64,000 bases of DNA, taken from assembly GCA_910577315.1 (NCBI GenBank), contig CAJTME010000004.1, forward strand, positions 126,156-190,155. Reading direction: 5' to 3'. Numbering within the stretch: the first letter of the stretch is position 1; each line of letters begins with the position of its first letter. The notes below the pieces were generated by a model. That model was not told the origin of the DNA, searched no databases, and saw only the letters and a list, made by a program, of their open reading frames with translations. Of this stretch, positions 50,315-58,851 are shown piece after piece. The position numbers and the translations under genes were made by a program. This DNA is from an uncultured Muribaculaceae bacterium. Lineage in GTDB: Bacteria > Bacteroidota > Bacteroidia > Bacteroidales > Muribaculaceae.

Positions 50315-51186
50315 TTTTGTGTGCGGTTTTTGAACAGGGCCATCAGGGCCTTTACATAATCTTCGTCGGTGGCGACTGACGAGAAATTCACACGACTTTT
50401 TTTCAGCATCTCGGTCATGGCCTGCTGGCGTTCGTACCACCACCGGCCATAGGCATTGCGCACTTTCGACGAGGAGGTGTCAATCCACCGGGTTGCACCG
50501 GTTTCAAGGTCGGTCACACGCATCAGCCCGACGTCGGGCATCTGCGAGTCGCGTTTGTCATATACCTGCACCGCCATCACGTCATGTTTGTTGCGGGCGA
50601 GCGACAATGCCTTGGTGTAGTCATGCGAATCGATGAAGTCCGAAATCACAAACATTGTCGAGCGCTTGCGCATGGCGTCTGTGAAGTACCGCAGGGCAGC
50701 CCCTATGTCGGTACCGCGGCTTTCAGGCTTGAAATCGAGCAGCTCGCGTATAATGAGCAAAATGTGCTTCTTGCCTTTTTTCGGTGGAATGAATTTCTCA
50801 ACCTTGTCTGTGAAAAACAGCGCGCCGATCTTATCGTTGTTCTGGCTTGCAGAAAAAGCCAGGGTTGCGGCAATCTCGGCAATCATCTCGCGTTTTTCAA
50901 CACCTTCGGCCCCGAACTCACGGCTGCCCGACATATCGACAAGCAACATCACGGTCAGCTCACGCTCCTCCTCATATACTTTAATATACGGATGATTGTG
51001 GCGGGCAGTGACATTCCAGTCGATGTCGCGGATATCGTCGCCATACTGGTATTCGCGCACCTCCGAGAACATCATGCCGCGGCCCTTGAAGGCCGAGTGA
51101 TACTCGCCGGCAAAGATGTTTTGCGAGAGTCCGCGGGTCTTGATTTCAATTTTGCGGACTTTCTTCAGGAGTTCTTTTGCGTCCAT
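50311..51186 (-). CDS. DUF58 domain protein of the bat operon
   Basis: 291 residues, cytoplasmic. RGMMFSEVREYQYGDDIRDIDWNVTARHNHPYIKVYEEERELTVMLLVDMSGSREFG is the DUF58 signature with a vWA-like DxSxS motif (DMSGS). Commonly encoded next to MoxR and vWA proteins and presumed to be part of the MoxR-dependent complex. It begins 13 bases after the moxR stop and overlaps the next gene by 4 bases. Confidence 0.93.
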   Translation of the reverse strand: MDAKELLKKVRKIEIKTRGLSQNIFAGEYHSAFKGRGMMFSEVREYQYGDDIRDIDWNVTARHNHPYIKVYEEERELTVMLLVDMSGSREFGAEGVEKREMIAEIAATLAFSASQNNDKIGALFFTDKVEKFIPPKKGKKHILLIIRELLDFKPESRGTDIGAALRYFTDAMRKRSTMFVISDFIDSHDYTKALSLARNKHDVMAVQVYDKRDSQMPDVGLMRVTDLETGATRWIDTSSSKVRNAYGRWWYERQQAMTEMLKKSRVNFSSVATDEDYVKALMALFKNRTQK

Positions 51187-51199
51187 AGGCTACGTGGGC

Positions 51200-52195
51200 T
51201 CAGGGAACCTGAACTTTATCGAGAATTTCAGTGATTATTTCGTCTGTCGAGATGTTGTTTGCTTCGGCCTCGTAGGTGACTCCGATGCGGTGACGGAGAA
51301 CGTCATGGCAAACGGCGATTACATCTTCGGGCACAACATATCCGCGGCCATGCAGGAACGCGTAGGCGCGGGCGGCACGGGCGAGGCTGATTGAAGCACG
51401 CGGCGATGCGCCGAACGCGATTATACCCGTGAGGTCTTCCAGGCCAAAGTCGGCGGGGAATCGGGTTGCAAACACTATGTCGACGATATACCGTTCGATT
51501 TTCTCATCCACGTAGATCTGCTCCACAACCTTCTGTGCCTCGATGATTTCCTCTGGCTTGAGGAGGGGACGCACAGTGCGGTGTTCGTTGCTGATGTTCT
51601 GGCGGATGATGATTTTTTCTTCTTCCTTGGAGGGATAGCCGATTACGACCTTCATGAGGAAACGGTCGACCTGTGCTTCGGGCAGAGGATATGTGCCCTC
51701 CTGTTCGATGGGGTTCTGGGTGGCCATCACAAGGAAAGGTTCATCCAGGGCGAAGGTGTTTTCACCGATGGTGACCTGGCGTTCCTGCATGGCTTCGAGG
51801 AGCGCCGACTGCACCTTTGCCGGGGCGCGGTTGATTTCGTCGGCAAGCACGAAGTTGGCGAAAATCGGGCCTTTCTTGACTTGGAAAGTCTCGTTCTTGA
51901 CACTGTAAACCATAGTGCCGATTACGTCGGCCGGAAGAAGGTCGGGGGTGAACTGGATTCGGCTGTATTTTGCATCAATCAGCTGGGCGAGAGTCTTGAT
52001 TGCCAAAGTCTTTGCAAGACCGGGGACGCCTTCGAGCAGTACGTGTCCGTTGGAAAGAAGGGCGATGAGCAGTGACTCAATAAGGTGTTTTTGTCCCACG
52101 ATGGTCTGATCCATGCCGTGGGTTATAATGTTGATGAAATCGCTTTTTGATGCTACCAGAGCGTTCAGGTCGCGGATATTTACAGATTCACTCAT
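51200..52195 (-). CDS. MoxR family AAA+ ATPase
   Basis: 331 residues. Walker A GVPGLAKT (56-63), Walker B VLADE (116-120), and the MoxR features NRAPAKVQSALLEAMQERQVTIG, MATQNPIEQEGTYPLPEAQVDRFL (sensor 1/arginine finger) and GASPRASISLARAARAYAFL. It should remodel the vWA proteins BatA/BatB or DUF58. First gene of the eight-gene operon. A -7 element at 52237-52244 and a palindrome at 52265-52281 lie upstream. Confidence 0.95.
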   Translation of the reverse strand: MSESVNIRDLNALVASKSDFINIITHGMDQTIVGQKHLIESLLIALLSNGHVLLEGVPGLAKTLAIKTLAQLIDAKYSRIQFTPDLLPADVIGTMVYSVKNETFQVKKGPIFANFVLADEINRAPAKVQSALLEAMQERQVTIGENTFALDEPFLVMATQNPIEQEGTYPLPEAQVDRFLMKVVIGYPSKEEEKIIIRQNISNEHRTVRPLLKPEEIIEAQKVVEQIYVDEKIERYIVDIVFATRFPADFGLEDLTGIIAFGASPRASISLARAARAYAFLHGRGYVVPEDVIAVCHDVLRHRIGVTYEAEANNISTDEIITEILDKVQVP

Positions 52196-52236
52196 AAGGG
52201 ATAGTTACGGTAGATTGTGATTTGTTTAAACGACTA

Positions 52237-52281
52237 CAAAATTACAATTATAACATCTAACGCGTTAACATTTAATGTTAA
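52237..52281 (-). promoter_or_regulatory. Putative promoter and palindrome upstream of moxR
   Basis: Minus-strand TAATTTTG at 52237-52244 is a -7 candidate. The palindrome TTAACAT-TTA-ATGTTAA (52265-52281) lies where the -33 box would be or just upstream, a plausible operator. AACGCGTT (52259-52266) is an adjacent smaller palindrome. Confidence 0.45.
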
Positions 52282-52337
52282 AATTGCCTATTAATAGTTT
52301 ACACGCGTCAACGATTAACAATAATTAGAGAAGTCTC

Positions 52338-53561
52338 TTATAGTTTATACTTCTTTGCAAGCTCATTCAACAGCTTCTGAGCCTTTGCGTCAGTGGCGGC
52401 GGGAGTAGCCTCCATGAACGATTCCTTAGCGGGTATGAGCACGCGGGTACCGGGGCTGACTTTATTGGGATCGCCGAGTTGCGGGTTGGCATTGTAGATG
52501 AACACCCAATATTTCTTTGAACCGTAATGCTCCTTGGCCAGTATCGAAAGATAGCGTGCGCGGGTGATGGTGTCGTAGACGGGAGCGGCCTTTGCCGGGG
52601 TGGAAGAGGTTGAAGCCGGTGTCTGTGTTTTGGGAGCGTCAGTAGCCTGAGTCTTCTGAGCTTCGGAAGCCGGAGCAGCAGCCGTCGGTTGGGCGGGTTC
52701 CTCTGATTGAGCCGGAGCAGCAGGGACAGCTTCGGGCATGTATAGCTCAAGGGTGTCCTCATAATCTTCATCCTCGCCCGGAAGCTTGAAAGCGGCCATG
52801 GTCTCTCCGGCAAAATATCCTCCGACAAGGCCTATAATCAAGCCAATCAGCAATCCCAGCACAAGCCACATTGATGTATTGCCGCTTTCTTGCCGGACTA
52901 TCACGGGTTGTGGCGCCGAATGTACAGCAGTCTCTTTCGGCTGCGATACAGGAGCCGTTACAGGTGTTGGTTCGACAGGTTTCGCTGGCTCATCCTCCTG
53001 TATTTCTTCTTTGGCTTCCTTTTGTTCGGGTTCTTCTACCTCGGCTTTGATTTCCTTCTGTGTGGACACTTCTGGTTCATCCTCACCTGTGATTTCAGCA
53101 ATTGGCGCCTGTTCCGCAGCCTGGACAGGCACGTTGTCAGGCTCTGGAGCGGAACTCGGAATTACCTCCGGCTCTTTTTGTTGCTTTGGCTGAGGCTCGG
53201 GCTGCGGAGGTGTGACAGGACTTTCCGCCGGTTCGGGATTAACGGATGACGGGGTTTCGACCTGCATTATTTCCTCTGCGGCTCCGTCGTTGAGTTCAAC
53301 GGCCGTGAAAGCTGCGAAAGGTTCGTTAGCCATTGCAGCCAGTTCCTCGTCAGGTTGAAATAAAACGGGATGTTCAGAATCTTCCGAGCGGGTAAAGGTA
53401 CCCACTCCTTTGACGGTGATTGCTTCTCCGCTTTTCAGCGATTCCTCAATCATTGCAAACAATTCATGGAGGAAACGGCGCGCTGATGCCGGATCCACGG
53501 ATGCCCCAGCAGCGACTTCCGTTATAAGACGTGGAAGATTGGTTGTTTCCTTATTCTTCAT
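52338..53561 (-). CDS. HU-like domain / transmembrane / LysM fusion protein
   Basis: 407 residues in three parts. Residues 1-95 resemble an HU/IHF domain (LPRLITEVAAGASVDPASARRFLHELFAMIEESL...AITVKGVGTFTRSE). Residues 100-225 are a long Pro/Glu-rich, probably disordered linker. A single membrane helix follows (MWLVLGLLIGLIIGLVGGYF, 231-250), then an acidic/Ala-Pro-rich spacer and a LysM-type domain from about 335 to 385 (RYLSILAKEHYGSKKYWVFIYNANPQLGDPNKVSPGTRVLIP). With no N-terminal signal, the HU part should be cytoplasmic and LysM periplasmic, linking nucleic acid to peptidoglycan; this is inference. It overlaps the HU gene by 11 bases. The HU basic DNA-binding arm is weak, so DNA binding is not proved. 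Confidence 0.82.
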   Translation of the reverse strand: MKNKETTNLPRLITEVAAGASVDPASARRFLHELFAMIEESLKSGEAITVKGVGTFTRSEDSEHPVLFQPDEELAAMANEPFAAFTAVELNDGAAEEIMQVETPSSVNPEPAESPVTPPQPEPQPKQQKEPEVIPSSAPEPDNVPVQAAEQAPIAEITGEDEPEVSTQKEIKAEVEEPEQKEAKEEIQEDEPAKPVEPTPVTAPVSQPKETAVHSAPQPVIVRQESGNTSMWLVLGLLIGLIIGLVGGYFAGETMAAFKLPGEDEDYEDTLELYMPEAVPAAPAQSEEPAQPTAAAPASEAQKTQATDAPKTQTPASTSSTPAKAAPVYDTITRARYLSILAKEHYGSKKYWVFIYNANPQLGDPNKVSPGTRVLIPAKESFMEATPAATDAKAQKLLNELAKKYKL

Positions 53562-53838
53562 GACTTTCCGAGAGTTTTTTGCGGAGCATAGCCGCAGGTG
53601 TGAATTGAACGGTTATCTGGGGAGGAAGCAGCATTTTGCGGCCTGTCACCCGGTCAGTCACTATTTCCTCGTCTGCCTTCACCGGGCTGAAAGTGCCGAA
53701 AGACGGAATGGCCACATCGGTCATGGTTGTAGCTGCCCCTCTCAGCACGTTGGCGAATGCATCGAGCATCGATGTAACACGATGGGAATCGTCGCCGAGG
53801 TTTTTACTTAGTCGCTGTATAAAAGTTTTGTTATCCAT
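53551..53838 (-). CDS. HU family DNA-binding protein
   Basis: 95 residues: MDNKTFIQRLSKNLGDDSHRVTSMLDAFANVLRGAATTMTDVAIPSFGTFSPVKADEEIVTDRVTGRKMLLPPQITVQFTPAAMLRKKL. The helical dimer core, the IPSFGTF turn and the beta arm (TGRKMLLPPQITVQF) place it in the HU/IHF family, in a divergent subgroup. Expected to bend or compact DNA. It starts five bases after the umuC stop and its stop lies inside the next gene, so it is translated with both. Confidence 0.9.
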   Translation of the reverse strand: MDNKTFIQRLSKNLGDDSHRVTSMLDAFANVLRGAATTMTDVAIPSFGTFSPVKADEEIVTDRVTGRKMLLPPQITVQFTPAAMLRKKLSESHEE

Positions 53839-53843
53839 TATGA

Positions 53844-55139
53844 TTATTGTCGTTCAGGTAAATGAGCGGAATTATTGCAGTTAACGGTGATTATGTCAGA
53901 AAATTTGCTTGAATAAAGACGCGAGCGGCGTTCTCCCTTCACGAGAGTCTCCACGGGCTGATATGCGGCAATGTGGACGGTATCGTGGGCGATGGACTCG
54001 GAATTTATAGTATCAAGAACCTCCATGAGCTTATGCTTTCGGCTTCTTTCAGCCGGGTCGGCGAACAATGAGCGGCGCACGGCATGCTCGTCTACTATCT
54101 CGGTGATGATTACTCCAGCCTTTTTATATCGGTAGCCCTTACGGTAAATTGACTTCAGACACTCTGTGGCCATGGTGCTTATCACCATTGTGTCGTTGGT
54201 CGCTTCGGAAAGGCGGCGATGCGCCGAATTGAAATATTGCTCCAGGTCTTCCCGATGTGCGTTTGTGTGGATGAAAACTGAAAGTGACACGGCTGCCGAA
54301 TGTTGTTCTCTCAACTTACGCGATACGATTGTTGAAAACAAGGCGATAGCCTGACGCAGTTCTTCAAAATCAGTGAGCATGCTTCCGAACGAACGGGTGC
54401 AGCACATCTGTTTCTTTACCTGGTCTTCAACATCCCCTGCGATGCAGGCCTCCCCGTTGAGTTCACGCCATGTGCGTTGTCCAATGAGGTTAACGAACCG
54501 CCCCACTTCATCCGCACTCATATCCGCATACTGCAGCGCAGTTGTCATGCCGATATTGTCGAAACGCGGTCGCAGCCGCCGTCCTATACCCCATACATCA
54601 CCTATCGGAGTGAGTTCAAGGGCCTTTCTGCGGGAGGTCTCATCGGCTATCATGCACACAGAGCGGTACCCCTTGTATTTCTTGGCGAAACGCGCCGCAA
54701 TTTTAGCGAGAGTCTTGGTGCCGGCGATTCCGAGCGAGGTGGGAATTCCTGTGGCCCGGCGAACACGCCGTACTATTTCCCGTCCGATTTCGGGTAATTG
54801 AGCTATTGGCCATCCGTCAAAGTGCAGGAAAGCCTCATCAACAGAATATACCTCTATATCAGGAATGACCGAAGCTATCACAGCCATAACCCTCGACGAC
54901 ATGTCTCCGTACAGTCGGTGATTGCCTGAAAGCACCGCTACGTCATTGCGGTCGCAAATTGCCTTGACTTTGAAATATGGGTTGCCGCGCCGCAGACCGA
55001 GCGCCTTGGCCTCGTTGCTTAGCGCCACAATACAGCCGTCATTGTTGCTGAGGACGGCCACAGGACGTTCGCGCAGACGGGGATTGAATACTCGCTCGCA
55101 CGATACAAAGAAGTTGTTACAGTCGATTAAGCCTATCAT
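53844..55139 (-). CDS. umuC: DNA polymerase V catalytic subunit UmuC
   Basis: 431-residue Y-family translesion polymerase. MIGLIDCNNFFVSCERVF has catalytic Asp6; YSVDEAFLHF provides Asp101 and Glu102. LGIAGTKTLAKIAARFAKK and IGDVWGIGRRLRPRFD are the thumb and helix-hairpin-helix. The C-terminal half is the UmuC little-finger extension. The ATG at 55137-55139 was chosen because it begins the family N-terminus, and it overlaps umuD by 23 bases. Full length; no defect seen. Confidence 0.95.
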   Translation of the reverse strand: MIGLIDCNNFFVSCERVFNPRLRERPVAVLSNNDGCIVALSNEAKALGLRRGNPYFKVKAICDRNDVAVLSGNHRLYGDMSSRVMAVIASVIPDIEVYSVDEAFLHFDGWPIAQLPEIGREIVRRVRRATGIPTSLGIAGTKTLAKIAARFAKKYKGYRSVCMIADETSRRKALELTPIGDVWGIGRRLRPRFDNIGMTTALQYADMSADEVGRFVNLIGQRTWRELNGEACIAGDVEDQVKKQMCCTRSFGSMLTDFEELRQAIALFSTIVSRKLREQHSAAVSLSVFIHTNAHREDLEQYFNSAHRRLSEATNDTMVISTMATECLKSIYRKGYRYKKAGVIITEIVDEHAVRRSLFADPAERSRKHKLMEVLDTINSESIAHDTVHIAAYQPVETLVKGERRSRLYSSKFSDIITVNCNNSAHLPERQ

Positions 55140-55593
55140 GACGTCCAGGCCTGCGATGGAAACGTTTAATGGTGTGAGTGACAACTCCCCACACCTCAAA
55201 CCGGCAGTCAGGTGTGACGAGTATAGGGTCATAGGCTTCGTTTGACGGAATAAGCCATATTTCGCCGCGACGCAATTTTATGCGTTTGAGGGTGAAATCC
55301 CCGTCAAGGCAGCACACAGCCAAATCGCCGTCATACGGTTCAATCGAACGGTCTATTACAAGAATGTCTCCTGTCTCAATACCCTCGTCAATCATCGAGT
55401 CTCCCTCTACTTTTGCATAAAATGTGGATGCGGGATGACGTATGAGCTCGCGGTTCAGATCGATGCTCTCGCTTATGTAATCCTGCGCAGGCGACGGAAA
55501 CCCGGCCTGAACACCCATGTCTGCATACGGCAGTGGCATCTCGGTGGAGAGGTCGGGATGGTATATTTCAAGGGAAACTTCGCTTTTCGACAT
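55117..55593 (-). CDS. umuD: UmuD-like self-cleaving subunit of DNA polymerase V
   Basis: 158-residue S24 family protein. The probable self-cleavage site is Ala30-Gly31 (VQAGFPSPA). The catalytic dyad is Ser66 (VEGDSMIDEGI) and Lys103 (FTLKRIK). Length fits UmuD, and no DNA-binding domain is present, which excludes LexA. ATG 55591-55593 was chosen over an upstream TTG. It lies 23 bases after the glycosyltransferase gene, so no obvious own promoter or damage box was found. Cleaved UmuD' would pair with UmuC. Confidence 0.92.
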   Translation of the reverse strand: MSKSEVSLEIYHPDLSTEMPLPYADMGVQAGFPSPAQDYISESIDLNRELIRHPASTFYAKVEGDSMIDEGIETGDILVIDRSIEPYDGDLAVCCLDGDFTLKRIKLRRGEIWLIPSNEAYDPILVTPDCRFEVWGVVTHTIKRFHRRPGRHDRLNRL

Positions 55594-55616
55594 GGGAGAG
55601 CTCGAGGGATTAGCAG

Positions 55617-56567
55617 TCAATCAAATAATTTCTCGCGTATTGCATATCGCGGCCTGTGCTTGACCTCCACATAGATTTTACCTATGTATTCACCCACGAT
55701 GCCGAGTCCCATTAGGATAAGGCTACCAAGGAACCATACCGATAGAATCAATGAAGTCCAGCCAGTCGTGGTATGGTGGGAGAAATATGAAATCAATGCA
55801 TATATGGCAACAATCACGTCAAGGATAAGAAGCACAAATCCAGTGAGGAAAATAAGCCTCATCGGTTGGGCGGTGAACGAGGTGATTCCGTCAATCGACA
55901 GGGAAATCATCTTTGACAGCGAGTATTTTGTCTCGCCGGCCATACGGGCACGGCGGGGACAAGCCACTACGGCTGTCTTAAGCCCGAGCCGCACAATGAT
56001 GCCGCGCAAGAACATGTTGGTCTCGCCATATTCCGAAAGCAGATGTATTGCCCTGTTGGACATCAATCGAAACTCAGAGTGGTCATAGACCGTCTCCACG
56101 CCCATCATCTCCTGAAAGCGATAGAAGCCGCGGGCCGAGGTACGTTTGAACCATGTGTCGGTATCACGCGACGAGCGCACTCCGAACACCACCTCGCAAC
56201 CTTCGCGGAATTTCTCGACCATACGGATTATGGCTTCGGGATCGTCCTGAAGGTCAGAGTCGATTGTGACAGCACAGTCGCAATGATCCATTGCTGTAAG
56301 CAATCCCGCAATCAGGGCGTTCTGCTGTCCTGAGTTATGGGCGAACGACAGACCTTTGACCCTGCCGTCGGCCTTATGGGTCTCGTTTACAATCTGCCAA
56401 GTGGAATCCTTGCTGCAGTCATCGACACATAGAATATATGAATCCGCCGCGACAAGTCCGTCACCAGCCATGCGAGTCAACAATCCGAGTAGGATTTTGA
56501 GCGATGAAGGCAATACTTCCTCCTCATTATAGCAAGGAATGATGATGGCAAGGCGCGGTGGATTCAT
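55617..56567 (-). CDS. Family 2 glycosyltransferase with two C-terminal membrane helices (GtrB/DPM1 type)
   Basis: 316 residues. LAIIIPCYNEEEVLPSSLKIL starts the GT-A domain; VTIDSDLQDDPEAI gives the DxD region and YDHSEFRLMSNRA the acceptor part. Two membrane helices follow at about 235-260 and 270-295. This is the polyprenyl-phosphate glycosyltransferase layout (ArnC/GtrB/DPM1), making a lipid-linked sugar at the cytoplasmic face. The sugar is not known. Placed between proS and umuD, 40 bases after proS. Confidence 0.9.
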   Translation of the reverse strand: MNPPRLAIIIPCYNEEEVLPSSLKILLGLLTRMAGDGLVAADSYILCVDDCSKDSTWQIVNETHKADGRVKGLSFAHNSGQQNALIAGLLTAMDHCDCAVTIDSDLQDDPEAIIRMVEKFREGCEVVFGVRSSRDTDTWFKRTSARGFYRFQEMMGVETVYDHSEFRLMSNRAIHLLSEYGETNMFLRGIIVRLGLKTAVVACPRRARMAGETKYSLSKMISLSIDGITSFTAQPMRLIFLTGFVLLILDVIVAIYALISYFSHHTTTGWTSLILSVWFLGSLILMGLGIVGEYIGKIYVEVKHRPRYAIREKLFD

Positions 56568-56607
56568 TTTTTCTTGTTTGAATATCAGACGTGGTTGAAC
56601 TTCGCAA

Positions 56608-58089
56608 TCAATACGCGCGGGCTATGATTACACGGCGCTTCGAGGGTTTGCCGGTTACCATGCACACCCCCTCTTCCTCCTCGCCGTCGAGGGGGATGCA
56701 GCGTATGGTGGCCTTGGTCTCGTTTTTGATGAGTTCCTCGGTTTCGGGCGTACCGTCCCAGTGGCAGAGGAAAAATCCGCCATCTTCGATTTTCTCCTTG
56801 AATTCTTCGTAGGAGTCGATTTTCTGGATACGGCTGTCACGCATTTTGAGCGCTTTCTGATAGATGTTGTCCTGAATGTCTTCAAGAAGGTCGCGGATAG
56901 CTTCGGGCAGTCCGGCCAGTTGCATGACGTGCTTTTCGAGGGTGTCGCGGCGCATCATTTCTACTGTACCGTTTTCAAGGTCACGGGCACCGATGGCAAG
57001 ACGCACGGGCACACCTTTGAGCTCGTAGTCGGCAAACTTGAAGCCGGGGCGACGCTTGTCGTCGTCGTCATATTTCACGCTGATGCCGAGCTTGGCCAAC
57101 TCCTCGATGATGGGAGTGATGGCTTCGGTTATCTGTGCGAGCTGTTCGGCATTTTTGAAAATGGGCACAATCACCACCTGAATCGGTGCGAGATGGGGAG
57201 GAAGCACGAGGCCGTTGTCGTCGGAGTGCGCCATGATGAGCGCGCCCATGAGGCGGGTCGAAACGCCCCATGAATTGGCCCATACATATTCGGGCTTGTT
57301 CTCCTTGTTGACGAAAGTCACGTCAAATGCTTTGGCAAAGTTTTGGCCGAGGTTGTGCGAAGTGCCCGATTGGAGGGCCTTGCCGTCCTGCATCATGGCC
57401 TCGATAGTGTAGGTATTGAGCGCGCCGGCAAAACGTTCGGTCTCGGTTTTCACGCCGATGATTACGGGAAGGCCCATGTATTTGCGGGCAAACTCAGCGT
57501 AAAGGTTGATCATCTGCACGGTGCGGGCCTCGCTCTCTTCGGCGGTTGCGTGTGCGCAGTGGCCTTCCTGCCAGAGGAACTCGGAAGTGCGGAGGAACAT
57601 GCGGGTACGCATTTCCCAGCGCATCACATTACACCACTGGTTGCAGATGACGGGGAGGTCACGGTAAGAGTGGATCCAGTTCTTGTATGTGCCCCAGATG
57701 ATGGTCTCGGAAGTCGGGCGCACGATGAGCTCTTCTTCCAAACGTGCCTCGGGATCGACAATCACGCCCTTGCCATTGGGGTCGTTTTTGAGACGGTAGT
57801 GGGTAACGACAGCACATTCTTTGGCGAAACCTTCCACATGCTCGGCCTCACGGCAGAGGAACGATTTGGGTATGAGCAGGGGGAAATAAGCATTTTTGAC
57901 GCCTGTCTGCTTGAACATGCCGTCGAGCGTCTGCTGCATCTTTTCCCAGATTGCATAGCCATAGGGTTTGATTACCATGCAGCCGCGCACTGCCGACTGC
58001 TCAGCCAGGTCGGCCTTTACGACCAACTCGTTGTACCATTGTGAATAGTTTTCCTGGCGCTTGGTCAGGTGTTGAAGTTCAATTGCCAT
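56608..58089 (-). CDS. proS: Prolyl-tRNA synthetase
   Basis: 493-residue class II synthetase charging tRNA-Pro. GCMVIKPYGYAIWEKMQQTLDGMFKQTGVKNAYFPLLIP is motif 1. RWEMRTRMFLRTSEFLWQEGHCAHAT is motif 2, and motif 3 lies in WGVSTRLMGALIMAHSDDNGLVLPP. There is no YbaK-like editing insert between motifs 2 and 3, so it is the shorter archaeal/eukaryote-like ProS. The C-terminal part includes RCIPLDGEEEEGVCMVTGKPSKRRVIIARAY. Promoter at 58163-58194. It heads a co-directional group running to 52338. Confidence 0.96.
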   Translation of the reverse strand: MAIELQHLTKRQENYSQWYNELVVKADLAEQSAVRGCMVIKPYGYAIWEKMQQTLDGMFKQTGVKNAYFPLLIPKSFLCREAEHVEGFAKECAVVTHYRLKNDPNGKGVIVDPEARLEEELIVRPTSETIIWGTYKNWIHSYRDLPVICNQWCNVMRWEMRTRMFLRTSEFLWQEGHCAHATAEESEARTVQMINLYAEFARKYMGLPVIIGVKTETERFAGALNTYTIEAMMQDGKALQSGTSHNLGQNFAKAFDVTFVNKENKPEYVWANSWGVSTRLMGALIMAHSDDNGLVLPPHLAPIQVVIVPIFKNAEQLAQITEAITPIIEELAKLGISVKYDDDDKRRPGFKFADYELKGVPVRLAIGARDLENGTVEMMRRDTLEKHVMQLAGLPEAIRDLLEDIQDNIYQKALKMRDSRIQKIDSYEEFKEKIEDGGFFLCHWDGTPETEELIKNETKATIRCIPLDGEEEEGVCMVTGKPSKRRVIIARAY

Positions 58090-58162
58090 TATATTTTAGG
58101 AACGTGATTGGTTTTGTCTGTTAAAAGGTTGTCGGAAAACGACCTCCAAATGTTTTGCTACG

Positions 58163-58194
58163 CAAAGTTAGCAATAATTTTCCTTGAAAGCAAG
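58163..58194 (-). promoter_or_regulatory. Promoter of proS
   Basis: Minus-strand TAACTTTG (58163-58170), with CTTG (58191-58194), a one-mismatch -33 element, 20 bases upstream. Confidence 0.7.
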
Positions 58195-58215
58195 AAAAGT
58201 ATTGTCGGTCGCGGT

Positions 58216-58848
58216 CTATTTGCGCTTTACGCCCGCCATTTCGAGTAACCCGTCGTCTGGCACTATGAAAATCTCGGCGCGGCGGTTGGCCTCGCGGTTT
58301 GTGCGGGAGGTATTCGGCAGCCGTGGCTCATCCTTTCCGATGCCGTAAGGAATGACGTTGGTTTCCTTTTCGCCGGCCAGTTGCCAAAGATAATCGTCGA
58401 TGGCATTGGCACGGGCAGCCGAGATTGAATCGGCATAGGCATCGTCGCCCGTATCATCGGTGTGGACAGTCACGAGCATCTTGTAGCGGCGGGGCTCACG
58501 GGCCACCATTCCGAGCGGACGCAGGAACTCGGCTCCGGCTTTTTTCAGCTCCAGCGAGCCGGAAGCAAACAATACGGAGCATGGAATGGTGATTTCAAGC
58601 ACCTCGCCGTCGCGCAGGGGCTCGATTGTCATGCCGTTCTTAACAAGGTGGCGCCGCAGCTGGTCCATCGCTGTCACGACGTATGTCTTGGCCTTCTTCG
58701 GCACTTCGGGTGTGGCGAGGTTTTCGTCCACGCTCATCTCCAGAGCATCCGGCTCTGCCGTTTCAGTAGAGGCAGCGCTGAGAGGTGTGGCAACGATGCC
58801 GCATACCAATGCCACTGCAATTATTGATGAGGAAAGATAGCGCTTCAT
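58216..58848 (-). CDS. OmpA-domain envelope protein
   Basis: 210 residues. Signal peptide MKRYLSSSIIAVALVCGIVATPLSA, a short spacer, then an OmpA-like peptidoglycan-binding domain from about 85: LFASGSLELKKAGAEFLRPLG...VTVHTDDTGDDAYADSISAARANAIDDYL...NREANRRAEIFIVP. There is no barrel domain and no lipobox, so it is a soluble periplasmic OmpA_C protein. It starts three bases after the acidic protein gene and is the last gene of the DUF4290-rimM group. Confidence 0.87.
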   Translation of the reverse strand: MKRYLSSSIIAVALVCGIVATPLSAASTETAEPDALEMSVDENLATPEVPKKAKTYVVTAMDQLRRHLVKNGMTIEPLRDGEVLEITIPCSVLFASGSLELKKAGAEFLRPLGMVAREPRRYKMLVTVHTDDTGDDAYADSISAARANAIDDYLWQLAGEKETNVIPYGIGKDEPRLPNTSRTNREANRRAEIFIVPDDGLLEMAGVKRK

Positions 58849-58851
58849 CTG

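Noticed and set aside
57343..58044. 233-codon plus-strand frame inside proS
   Set aside because: Antisense to a fully conserved prolyl-tRNA synthetase; no independent motif.
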